Below, piece by piece: positions 11,704 to 21,829 of a stretch of 64,000 nucleotides of DNA (positions are counted from its first letter, which is position 1; each line of letters begins with the position of its first letter). The DNA lies in assembly GCA_944989445.1 (NCBI GenBank), contig CALYLW010000319.1, positions 199,001 to 263,000 on the forward strand. The letters run 5' to 3'. The notes below the pieces were generated by a model. That model saw only the letters and a program-made list of their open reading frames with translations, searched no databases and was not told where the DNA came from. The translations under genes were made by a program, and so were the position numbers. This DNA is from Ampullaceana balthica (lineage: Eukaryota; Mollusca; Gastropoda; Lymnaeidae).

Positions 11704-11860
11704 CATACAACCTTAAATCTGCGCCAAAAAACAACTGTATACCACTGTTTACAGACATTGCTTCGATAGTAACCAAATTCAAAACATGGGCACAATAATT
11801 GGTGTCACATGTGAATGTCACGAGTGTACCATGATTATATTGCATGATGGAGAGGTCATG
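11704..11860 (-). pseudogene. hAT transposase fragment upstream of the MITE
   Basis: Encodes CDTNYCAHVLNLVTIEAMSV and QLFFGADLRLY, matching the C.AH.LNLV...FF pattern of ZMYM-like hAT transposases. It continues directly into 11332-11523 once the MITE is ignored. Bases 11860-12500 upstream no longer read as transposase. Confidence 0.6.
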
Positions 11861-12512
11861 TGAGTAATAAGCTCGGGAAGAGAGGAGCTTTCCCATTGGC
11901 CGAGAAGGTTGGGCGATCAGTTGTGAGATAACTTCCGTAAGGGAAGGACGTGATGTATGTGCTTGAGAATTCCACGTTGTATAACCTCAAATGATTCTTG
12001 TACAAAGTATACATATTAAATTTGTTTTGCTGAAACAAGTTCTTTAGTGGATTATTGTATACAAGATTATGTATTGTGAGAACGCCTACAAGAGAGTTAC
12101 ATATTAAATAAGTATAACCAACCATAGTTACAATTGGGTAAAAGTTTCTTTATGTGAGTTTAAAGGCCACTCTTAATTCCAGAGTATGCCTGTCCTCGAC
12201 AGAGTGTGAAATCAATGTTTCACTTTTTTATTTCCGTTAAAATCTTCTCAGCAAATGCGGGAGCATTTTTTATTTATGAGGGCGCTTATGAGGTTTTACA
12301 TATGCATTTCACTCATTCTCTCACTTATAGATCTCTCTTTAACTTTTATACCAAAAACCCGCCCCAAGTTTTTAGTCATATTAGATCAAAGTACATGAAC
12401 TTGAATTTATAAGTTTTAAATTATTTGCTTCTTTTTAGTACACTTATAAAAACGTGGTTTTTAAAAATCTTTTTTTTACCTCTATTTATTTTTATTGTGG
12501 CTTTAACGTGGG

Positions 12513-12809
12513 CTAGATGCCACGCCCCTCAGCTTGTGAGGCGAGCTCACTATTCGCTATCCAGCCGCTGTTTACCAAAGTATAAAAGCCTATAAATCTT
12601 TCCACAACATGTCCTGGTTTTAAAACTGAATGTAAAGAAACTGACATCTGATCAATTCTAGATATATCAATGGTTGATTCAATAATTAAAGAAAATAATT
12701 GTGCAGACTTAACTTCATTATCAATTGTCGCCGATAATTCAGATGCGAGTGATTGATTTAAACCAGATATTACCGTTTCATCACTTGATATACAATATTT
12801 AGCAAGCAA
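12513..12809 (-). pseudogene. hAT transposase N-terminal/middle fragment
   Basis: Encodes SLIIESTIDISRIDQMSVSL and HVVERFIGFY, the strand with the first acidic residue in ZMYM-like hAT proteins. The 3' end (SELASQAEG) shares a junction with the hAT element at 18250-18345, so both descend from the same family or from the same internally deleted copy. The reading frame stops soon after. Confidence 0.65.
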
Positions 12810-12879
12810 TTTGGTGTTGATTACAAGTTTCGTGTTTAGAAATCATTTTTTCTGCTCTTGTGACACCTTTTTGGTGTTC

Positions 12880-13090
12880 ATCGAGGGCGTCTTTAGGGGG
12901 GCGCCCTTTTAGACCCAACAGGGGCGCGGGGGGGGGCAAGCCGCCAATTTTGTATTTATTTTTGCCAAGATTTTATTCCACTAGATAAGCAATAGTTACC
13001 ATTATTTTTTATGCCACAAAACAAAAGACATTAAAATTAAAATAAGCCATATAAATATGCCTGCAATTTTTTTCCTGTAATTCACTTACG
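12880..13090. other. No gene seen
   Basis: G-rich runs near 12895-12940 followed by AT-rich DNA. Nothing recognisable apart from possible decayed transposon ends. Confidence 0.5.
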
Positions 13091-13227
13091 TTATCTTATC
13101 TTATCTGTTTACAGACGCTCCTTCTATGCAGAAGATTATTGCGTCCTACGCTTATCTATGGTTTGTGTTTAGTCCTGCATTTTTATTAGAGATTTAAATG
13201 TTGATAAAGTGTTGGTTTTCCTGGATT
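13091..13227 (-). mobile_element. LINE 3'-end fragment
   Basis: Minus-strand copy of the last 137 bp of the CR1/L2-group LINE (compare 4855-4990), ending in (TTATC)n on the plus strand. At its truncated 5' side it abuts a short AAAAATC repeat (13228-13250). Confidence 0.8.
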
Positions 13228-14124
13228 AAAAATCAAAAATCAAAAATCAAACTTGAATCAATTATATATACCAGCACATTATTGTGATACCGTCAGCCCC
13301 TATGTTTTCCAGCTCAGTAACATTAGTATCTAGAAGACTTTAGATTTATAATGGAGTTTGAAGTTTTGGCATTAGAAGCGCTCTCGTATTTTAATATAGT
13401 TCTTCATTTCGTTTAATTTTTAAAAATCTTTTCTTTTCTTTTATTAAAATTTATGTTCACGTTAAAACAATTAGCTAATTAACAACGAGACATTTTCCGC
13501 ACCCCCCCCCCAATTTTACAACAGTGGTGGCTGTCAAATTTTAAGAATCAATGAATTTATCACAACATCAGTGTCACGTTCTTATACTAATTTAGCCTCT
13601 GTTTTTTTATTAGTATCCCAAGAATTTATTTCCAATAAGGAGTTTGAAGTTTTGGCAGTTAAAACGTTCAATTGCTTTTGGATAGTTCCTTTATTTCTTT
13701 TATTAATTTCTTAGTTGGCTTTTCTTTCATTTCGATTTTTTTTAAACTCCTCTTTCTTATAAAATTTTATTTTAAGAAACTAATTAACGACTAGGAATTT
13801 GCCCCCCCCTGCCCCCCCCTCTCTACGCCACTGGGGATGGGTCCACTCAGCAGGGGCCAGTCCCGAATGTTTGGTTAATTACAACAGTTGTTAGCTATGA
13901 ACTAGAAATAACCCGCCATGTCATCAATCGATAACCTCCTTTTAACTTTAAAAGGCTTTGTTTAGCCCCCCCCCCGCCAAAAAAATTAATAAATTCATTT
14001 CACCCCTTTGCTCATTTGTTTTTACCCAACTGTACTATAGTAGAATATCAATGTCAACATTTTTATATCGCTGATTCATTACATCTAAATTTGCATTCCC
14101 ATAATAAACAAAGAAGTATAAGGA

Positions 14125-15340
14125 GCCATCCATAAATGACGTCACGCGATTTTGGCCGATTTTTACCCCCTCTTCCTCGGCACAAAAAGTTAGCCTCTCC
14201 TCTTAAATATGACGTCACAAAGCTTCCCCCCCCCATAAATACAATATTAAAAGTTTAGTAAAAACACATTTAGGGCCCCCAGCCCCGAGGAAATGGACAT
14301 TAGGAGTTCAGTGCCCTATAGTAATTTAATATAGGCTCTTAAGTTTGTATATACCCAGTTTGGTAAAAATCGAGTTATTTTCTCATTATCTAACATTTAA
14401 ACTAATTTTTAATAGCTAATATTAGGAAAAAAATACATTAAGGGGCCCCCGGGTCCATTCCGGTTCAAGATGAACATTTTGAAAACCTGTTCATTTAAAT
14501 TCAGTTTCATAATGGATATATTTCTCAAGATCGTTAATAATAGAGTGGGAAATAATATCTTAGAGTATACAAAAAAGACAATTGGGGCCCCCGGCCCATT
14601 CGATGTAGCATGTAAATTTCAACATGCTGCTCATTTTAATTCAGTTTCATCATGGATATATTTCTCAAGATCGTTAAAAATAGAATGGCAAATAATTTCT
14701 CAAACATATTCGAAAGACATTTGGGGCCCCCGGCCCTGAAAAATTGGACATTAGAAGTGCAGTGCCCTTTGTTATTTTAATATGGTCTACCAAGTTTTTA
14801 TATGAAAAGTTTGGTTCCATTCATTTATTCAGTAGCTAACGCATAAACTTATTTTTATATAGCTCATATCACCAAAAAACGACATCTTATCTATACAGAC
14901 TCTCCTCCTTTGCGGGTCTTCACATGGATTCGAACCCGTGACCATCGGTACGCCAGTCGAGCGCGCTGCTACTCGACCACCGCGTCCCTCAAGGGACATT
15001 AAGGGCCCCAGTGACATATTAGTGCAAGATGTCAAGTACAAAACACCTGTTTATTTCAATCAATTTTATAGTGTATATATTTATCTATATTTCTCAAGAT
15101 CTTTAATAATTGAATTGGGAATTAAATATTAAACGTTTATGAAAAAACACATTTTTGGCGCCCAGCCCCGAAGACATGGACATTAGGAAATTAGTACCTT
15201 ATAGTATTTCAATCTTGGCTACCAAGTTGTTATATACAAAGTTTGGTAAAGATCCATGAATTTACCTAATAGCTAATGCTTAAACTAATTTTTATATAGC
15301 TCATATAAGACACAAATCATATTATGGGCCCTCGGCGCCC
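14125..15340. repeat. Diverged repeats with GGGGCCCCCGGCCC-type blocks, plus a MITE half
   Basis: Begins with a partial MITE (CCATCCATAAATGACGTCAC, 14130-14235). Then come diverged units, each with an AT-rich body (ATAGCTCATAT, TTTGGTAAA) and a G/C block of the GGGCCCCCGGCCC type, near 14270, 14440, 14584, 14722, 15003, 15155 and 15325. Similar wording occurs inside the Helitron-like elements (near 17130-17165), so this may be decayed Helitron DNA. No coding function is supported. Confidence 0.5.
14882..14999 (-). mobile_element. Short SINE copy (tRNA head plus tail)
   Basis: On the minus strand it reads GGTGGTCGAGTAGCAGCGCG, then CACGGGTTCGAATCC (B-box), then a shortened body and GTCTGTATAGATAAGATG. 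It clearly shows the tRNA-derived head of the SINE family but lacks most of the body. Confidence 0.7.
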
Positions 15341-15440
15341 CTTGAGTGTTAAATTTTGCAAATAAAAGTAGCCAGTGACCATCCCAGGAGCGTACTCAAA
15401 AGTCTCCAAAAGTTTTATGGCGATCAGATGAATGGTTTAG

Positions 15441-15733
15441 TCAGCTATAAAGGACATGCAGCGCACTGGACTGTCGTACCGATGGTCACGGGTTCGAATC
15501 CGTGTGAAGGCAAGGGTTTGTTCCCGGGGCCAAGGGCGTCCCTGAGTCACCCCGCTCCGAATGGGTACCTAACTACATGTAGTTAGGCGGCTGGGTAATG
15601 CGTGGAACCCACAAAGCCGTGGCCTGTGATTGCTGCATCACTTGCCAACAGATCATCTGTCATGGTCTGTGGACGCAACTATCTTCTGCATAGAAGGAGC
15701 GTCTGTATAGATAAGATAAGAAGAAGATAAGAT
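15441..15733 (+). mobile_element. tRNA-derived SINE, full-length-like
   Basis: The head has GCAGCGCACTGGACTGTCG and the B-box GGTTCGAATCC. The body has GGGTACCTAAC, GGCTGGGTAATGCGTGGAAC and GGTCTGTGGACGCAA. The tail has GGAGCGTCTGTATAGATAAG followed by AAGATA repeats. It is the best-preserved copy of the family in the window. Confidence 0.8.
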
Positions 15734-16472
15734 ACATGGAAACATACATACATACATACTTTGATTTTAATATATACAGATTTTAACTTTGACCGCTCCG
15801 TTTCTTTCGGGAGCTATTTCTAATTTATGTACGCACTGATCGTGAGAGAAGTTTTTAACTTTATTTCAATCTCGATATTTTACGTGAGGTGGGGACTGCG
15901 TACTGCAAAAAGTAAACAAATAATAAAGTCATTAAGAAAGAAATTTTCTCTAATCCTCCATTGAAGTTATATTGTATTACTAACGAATAAAAAATTGCAC
16001 TTAATTTTGTTTCTGCCACTTAGCGTTTACGCTGTTTGATTTTAAAAATTCTTTTTAATGTAAAAACATCTGACATAAATGAGCACTTTATGCAGCCAAA
16101 GATTTTGAAATGAATTAAGACAATTAAGTAATTTGTATGCTGTGCATGCCCTCAGCGGCGTAGCTAAGGGGAGGTAGAGGGGCGGTCCGATCCCGGCGGC
16201 GCACATTTAGGGGCGGCATTTGTGGGCATTTGAAAAGTACACACAACCGACAACCGCCCTTTTTCTTTTGAAGGGGGAAAATCCAAGTGAAACAAAAATA
16301 CTCGTACTTTCGAGTCTTAAATAACGGATTCGCCCAACATTTGTTTGATTACAGAGTGGATGTTATAACTAACTTAAAACCGTTCAAAAATTTGTAATTG
16401 CTAAAAAAAAGGTATCGATTTTTTTGGAAAATTAAGCGGTATAGGTCACAGATGACGCTTTTATATGAAAAA

Positions 16473-17311
16473 CTAGGGGCAAGTACCCGGCTTCTCCCGG
16501 GTTTAACAACAACAGCAACAACAAAAACAACAACAGCAACAACGACAAAAACAACAACAGAAACAGCAACAGCAACAAAACAACAAAAACAAAACAACAA
16601 CAAAAACAACAACAAAACAACAACTACAACAACAACAGCAACAACAACAAAGCAACAACAACAAAACAACAACTACAACAGCAACAACAACAAAGCAACA
16701 ACAACATGAAGGACATTGACGTCGCAGGGCAAGGGATGTGGACAACAACAACAACAGCAAAAACAACACAAAAGCAACAACAGCAACAACAACAAAAACA
16801 ACACAAAACAACAACAGCAACAGCAACAACAACAAAAACAACAACAGCAACAACAACAAAAACAAAACAACAACAAAAACATCAACAACAAAACAATAAC
16901 AAAGCAACACAAACAACAACAAAACAACAACTACAACAACAACAGCAACAACAACAAAGCAACAACAACAAAACAACAACAAAAGCAACAACAACAAAGC
17001 AACAACAACAAAAAAAATTATTTTATGGCGATAATCGCCTTCTTGTTAATCTCGACACCAAAATGTTTATTAATTTGCGTCATTATTTTACGTCTTAATT
17101 TTCAATAATTTTTATTTTATATAGCTCATATAGGGAAAAACTACATTTTGGGCCCCCGGGCCCCAGTATCTTATATATAAGGAACGAAACCTGTTTAATA
17201 ACCTTTCCGGTATAATTTTGTGTACGTGTACCAAATTTCACGTTATTTGGTTGTCTGGATCTTGAGTTATTAGGGAACAGACAGACAACAAATGCGGCTT
17301 ATATATATAGA
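16473..17311 (-). mobile_element. Non-autonomous Helitron-like element with CAA-rich core
   Basis: Read on the minus strand it starts TCTATATATATAAGCCGC and ends with the hairpin CCCGG-GAGAAG-CCGGG, nine bases, then CTAG. These are classic Helitron ends (5' TC, 3' hairpin and CTRR). Its core is about 500 bp of CAA/CAG-type repeats. A second copy lies at 29226-30069. The intact hAT relative lacks this block, which defines the insertion. No Rep/helicase is encoded. Confidence 0.85.
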
Positions 17312-17812
17312 GATACCACAAAAAACACATCCCCGTTGGGCCGAATAATATGTGCTATTAATATCGTCACGACAGTTTTTGCGTGGAATTTCTACATTCG
17401 CAGAATGATGCGCGAACAAGTACCTATAAGACATGGTGGTTCAAATATTGTGTTTAACTTTCAAGTAGTAATTTAAATTACTGTTTCAGTTTTCATAAAA
17501 TTAATGTATGGTAATTTTTAAACATTAATTTTGTTTTTATGCATTAAAGTAGCACAAATAATTTGTGTTTTTCATTAAAATACGGCTATTCATTAAAAAT
17601 ATTAAAACATATCCAATAAAAATTAATATGTATATAATTTGTATTCGTCTATTTTATGGAAAATTATTAAGATTTATGACAAGAATATGAAAATATTCAA
17701 ATTTCTCCGTTTATAAACACCACATTAGGTATAAATAATTTTTTTAAAGACTTAAAAATTCCATGCATTTTGGAAATATTGACATCTGAAGTAACTAGTA
17801 AAAGGAGATCAT

Positions 17813-18326
17813 GTGCTGGAATTTTACTCAATTCAATGCAATCTTTTTCTTTTCTATGTTATCTCAATTTATGGGAACCCGTCATTGCATGGAACAAAGA
17901 GATGTGCTAATAGAAAAAGCTGTTATATCAGCCAAACAATTTGTGAAGAGTTGAAGATATCAACTGAACCCGGAGTAAGAAGGATAAAAAAACATTAGTG
18001 GGGGGAATTAAGAAGACGTGGTTCTATCTTTAGAAAAAGAAGTACAACACGAAATGTTTTTATCCATGGATGAAATTATAAAAGAATGCTTTGATCATTT
18101 GCATGTCCTTGCAAGAAAATATTCGTATATAATACCATGCAACCTACTAAATGAATCATTTGAACATCAAATAAATCACTTGTTGACATTGATAAGGAAC
18201 CATTCCATTTTGAAAGAAAAAGGAGTTAGGTTTTTATGGCTGTACATACACTACGTTCGCTGGATAGCGAAGTCAATAGTGCACTCGCCTCACAAGCTGA
18301 GGGGCGACAGAACTAGCCCACTATAA
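17813..18326 (+). pseudogene. hAT transposase N-terminal/middle fragment
   Basis: Two frames (17813-17998, 18018-18326) encode peptide related to the minus-strand fragment at 41758-42130, including FDHLHVLARKYSYIIPCNLL and NESFEHQIN. It ends in the SELASQAEG-like junction also found at 12513-12560. The catalytic middle of the transposase is absent, so this is a deletion derivative. Confidence 0.65.
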
Positions 18327-18622
18327 AGCCACAATAAAAATTATGAATGACTAACGCTAAGAAATTCTTCCGCTGACCTGGAAGGGAGATGGGGCGCCCA
18401 ACAAGGTCTACCAAGCCCCTAATAAGTTCTAATGAAAACATTAGGGCCCCCTACGACCATCGGTTATGGGACTTTAAAAAAACAAAACATACACTACAAG
18501 AAGAGACATTATGTTAGAAAAACGGGGCGAAAGGCCCCCTTGATCTATTAATATTATTTCAACACTATAGATTGGAAAATTCTGTACCCTACCGAGTAAT
18601 TTTGCTATGAATTTTTTCAAGA

Positions 18623-18814
18623 ATTACTATCAGTGTTGCTAATTGTGAAAGGAGCTTCTCCAAACTGAAGTTGATAAAAAATTATCTTCGTTCCACAATG
18701 AGCGATTTAAGACAACACAATCTTGCAATATTTTCCATAGAACAAGATATTACAAATAATTTAAATTTTGATAGCATAATAGACGATTTTTCTATTATGA
18801 AAGTAAATGTATAA
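18623..18814 (+). pseudogene. hAT transposase C-terminal dimerisation domain
   Basis: Encodes ITISVANCERSFSKLKLIKN, then YLRSTMSDLR...AIFSIEQDI, ending at a TAA at 18812-18814. This is the most conserved hAT block and is still an open frame of about 63 codons. It sits 300 bp after the N-terminal fragment, within the same hAT element. The counterpart at 41278-41461 is also near-intact. Confidence 0.8.
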
Positions 18815-19110
18815 ATATGCTTACATACTAACTAATTTATACAATTTCTTTGTTTGGTAATGTTTTTTTAGTGTAAATTTGGAATATATTTTGTCTCATG
18901 GGAAAAGAACCTGCGACCTTAGTAACTTTCTGTTGCCTTTAAAAAAGGTAACGTGTATTTTTATAAATGTGTACTTACAGGTATATCATCTTATGCGGCC
19001 TCTTTTATTACTGATTACAAAAATATGGCACGCAATGGTAAACATGTTCCCCACCTTTACTTCGTTTCAATTAAAATTATTTATTCATGTTTATTAATTT
19101 ATAAAAACCA

Positions 19111-19496
19111 TCCTATAAACGACAAAGTGGCAGTCATCCCTTCCCCCTTCATCACAAAAAAGTAGACCCTTTCTTCAATATGAAGTCACAAACCTTTGAC
19201 ACCCCCCCCCAACCTTAAAAGCCGTAATTCCTATTTGAAAATGAGAATGTTTCAAATCGAATTTTTGTCACTTAAGTATGTGTTTAGTGTAATGCTGGAG
19301 TCTAATATCGTAGCACGAGTTGTACATAAACGTCATTAAATAAAGTGTCAGTATTCAAATATTTAAGTGGAAATTTTATTTAAAGTTGCACGTTTTGACT
19401 TGACGTCAGATTTCTTAAACACACCCCTTAGTCACACATGGTCACAAATGTATGACCCCCCCCCCAGTTGCGTGACGTCATTTATGTACTGCCCCT
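19111..19496. mobile_element. MITE-like segment inside the hAT element
   Basis: Related to the MITE at 3871-4294. It starts CCTATAAACGAC and ends GTGACGTCATTTATGTACTG, with G/C runs. The same segment lies at the same place in the hAT copy at 40452-43025, so it was already inside the common ancestor. Confidence 0.6.
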
Positions 19497-19977
19497 AAAA
19501 AGGGCGGCAAATTGGAGACCGCCTCGGGCGGCAAAAGTTCTAGCTACGCCACTGTATGCCCTTTAAAGATTTGAAAGTATTACCACTTACGATTTCATCG
19601 TTTATATTTAAAGAGTTGAATAAATTTTAAATATTTTCAAACATTTAATTTTGAGTTTGAAATAATATCATTCTTTAAACATTTAACAGGGTTTTTAAAA
19701 CTATTTACCTTTCAAAAATAACATTGAATAATTATAAGTATTGTTAATAGCTCATGACCCCATTTAGAAATCAAAAATTAAAAAATATAATAAATAAAAT
19801 CTGACCTCCCTACCTCATAGATACAGTTTCTGTCATCTATGATAATTTGACTGTAATAAGCTGAACACAGAACCTATCGACTATGACATGTAAACACTCA
19901 ACTAGACCACAACACTCCACCAACTAGTGGGGAGTATTTGGAACGAAACTATATTAAAATGTTGCTTGTAGACTTAC

Positions 19978-20149
19978 CTTCTCTAAATGTCAAACTTGTC
20001 ATTAAAATAATAACGTTGGATACCACGACATAAGAGTAATATAAGAATATATTCCTCACAATACAATTAGATCCAGTCAACAAATGAATGGAACGTTTCC
20101 TAGAGTCACGTTTAGGTGATGTCCGCATCATGTCTACTGCCAGAATCAT
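19978..20149 (-). CDS. Putative first coding exon of MAM-domain gene: basic N-terminus and membrane segment
   Basis: ATG at 20147-20149 on the minus strand (G at -3) opens a 57-codon frame ending in G before a GTAAGT donor (phase 1). The peptide has a basic stretch (KRDSRKR) followed by a hydrophobic run IFLYYSYVVVSNVIILMTSL, consistent with a signal anchor or signal peptide. That extra base completes a Val codon with exon 7414-7614, whose acceptor requires phase 1. An extracellular MAM protein needs such a leader, which supports the link. The 12-kb distance and lack of transcript data keep it tentative. Other in-frame ATGs occur at codons 7 and 8. Confidence 0.5.
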
Positions 20150-21590
20150 TTCAAACTATCACTGTATAGAGATGTGTTTGTCTGAAATTATGGTTATGTT
20201 CTCATTTCATTTTTAAAAAATAGTGCCTGATTCAATGTAATTTTTTATACATAAAATACAACATATCCGTCTTTTAAATAATCTTCCACTGAGCTACAAA
20301 TAAATCGCCTCATGAGAAATGTAAGTCTGACATCCAGCTGAAAACAACGTAATTAGACTTTTCTTTTAAGAGCAGATTTGTCTCAAACTATTTCGACTCA
20401 TTATCCCTTCAACAGCTCTTAACCTAATTTTTTATGTTATTCATGCACTATTGATTTAAATATTTGTATAATCGTTTTTAATCGTAACCAAAAAAAACAA
20501 CCCCCCCCCCTTTCACCCGTTACATCAAGGTTATCATTTCAGGTTGAAAATCTTATATCGTATCTCTATAAAAACTGATATGATATGTGTGCCATTGTAC
20601 TGACTTTTTCAAAGGACTTTTACACCAAGTCAATCTTTTTTATCAGAGGAGGTTGTCGGATCATGTGGCAAAAAATGACAGTGTGGTGCGTCGGGCTTAT
20701 AAGTACAATAAACTGGAATCGCGACAGGCCAAGAGTTCCGAAAGCCGAAGAATTCCGAAAGGCTAATATTCCGATAATGTCAAAAGTACACAAAAAATGG
20801 GAAAAGTGTTAAACAAACAAGGCTCCCCAGTTATCTCAAAGCCCTAAAATATCAGTCTGATTACAAGAGAGGGTATAGACGTGGATATCAGACTAAGGAT
20901 TTCTGTATTTTCAAATGCCACTTCGAAGACAATCAATTTTGGGCATCTTATAAATGTGCTGTACATTCTGTCCTACTGAGTCCAACGAGACCTTGTCTTT
21001 GTAGTTTTGATCTCTATATGTTTCAAAGTATTTGTTGTTTTTTATTTGTTCCTTGACTTTAAATATATCTTACTTATTTCTTTCTTTAAATTTGGATTTT
21101 AATATTTCACATTTTTATGTCACTATCATTTCGCTGAAACTAAGTGACTTTCTGAGGTATGTATTAATTACTTTTATGTCTACATCTGTAATTTAGGTTT
21201 TATTTTTATATATGATATTTCCGTTAGTTTAATGTCTTTATGTGTCATAAAGCATCTTTGACATAAACAAGACTTCATTTTTGTAAAATTTTAATAGTTA
21301 ACAATGAATATTAATTAGTTGGCTAACTTCTAGTAAAATGGTAATTTTAAAAAAATAATTCATAAATTACATTTTAAAATGTTTCACTTTTATTTTCTAC
21401 GCGTGATGTTGTAACGTCAAGGCTAAGAATAGATATTACATATGCGATATTTGTTTTAGTTTCTGGTCATCTCAAACCACAATTGCTATGAGATAAAATT
21501 TGTGGTTATCTCTACAAAAGATAAGCTGTCCACGAGGCACGTAGTGTCGGTATTTATAATTATAATAAAATCATTCTTTCAATTTAAGCC
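20150..21590. other. Possible upstream region of the MAM gene; no other gene seen
   Basis: AT-rich DNA with a C-run near 20500. If 19978-20149 is the first exon, its promoter should lie here, but no TATA box or CpG cluster stands out. Confidence 0.35.
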
Positions 21591-21599
21591 AAACCAGAA

Positions 21600-21660
21600 C
21601 GAACACACACACACAAACACATACATACACACACACACACTCACACATATACACTACAAA
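21600..21660. repeat. Imperfect (CA)n-type microsatellite
   Basis: Interrupted ACACAC tracts with TACATAC variants. Confidence 0.8.
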
Positions 21661-21829
21661 ACAAAGACACTTACTCAAACAATGTTAATAAAAAATTAAC
21701 CGTTTGATTTAACCGTCCAAGTACAAATAGCCTCATGTTGCAAGTCCTCCTAATTGTTTCAAGTCGGGCATCCTGTGTTTTTCTAGCTAAAATTGTCTTT
21801 TTACACGCTTTTATTTAAGTCACAATGTT

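Larger units (their letters stand above)
16153..19554 (+). mobile_element. hAT element with nested Helitron, 8-bp duplication
   Basis: Ends are CAGCGGCGTAGCTA and the inverted TAGCTACGCCACTG. The flanks are CATGCCCT (16145-16152) and TATGCCCT (19555-19562), a 7/8 match to an 8-bp hAT target duplication. Inside are transposase fragments (17813-18326, 18623-18814), a 385-bp MITE-like segment (19111-19496) and an inserted Helitron-like element (16473-17311). It matches the inverted element at 40452-43025 through most of its length, which shows the Helitron arrived after the hAT. Confidence 0.85.
7615..19977 (-). other. Putative first intron of the MAM-domain gene, 12.4 kb
   Basis: If exon 19978-20149 joins 7414-7614, this whole stretch is intron. 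It contains a 56-bp array, a broken hAT transposase with a MITE in it, LINE tails, two SINEs and a full hAT element with a nested Helitron. Bases 7615-8370, 8802-10334 and 13228-14125 are AT-rich with G/C homopolymer runs and show no gene. Confidence 0.45.

Noticed and set aside
9070..13840. A complete hAT element bounded by CAGTGGCGGATT and an inverted CAGTGGCGTAGA
   Set aside because: The two ends match only partly and the 8-bp flanks differ, so the borders of the element holding the transposase at 10476-12809 remain unknown.
14930..14960. tRNA gene
   Set aside because: The B-box GGTTCGAATCC belongs to a SINE head; no complete cloverleaf with paired acceptor stem is seen.
16398..17108. Gln/Asn/Thr-rich or Leu/Val/Cys-rich reading frames
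   Set aside because: They come from CAA repeats within a Helitron-like element; the same applies at 29397-29792.
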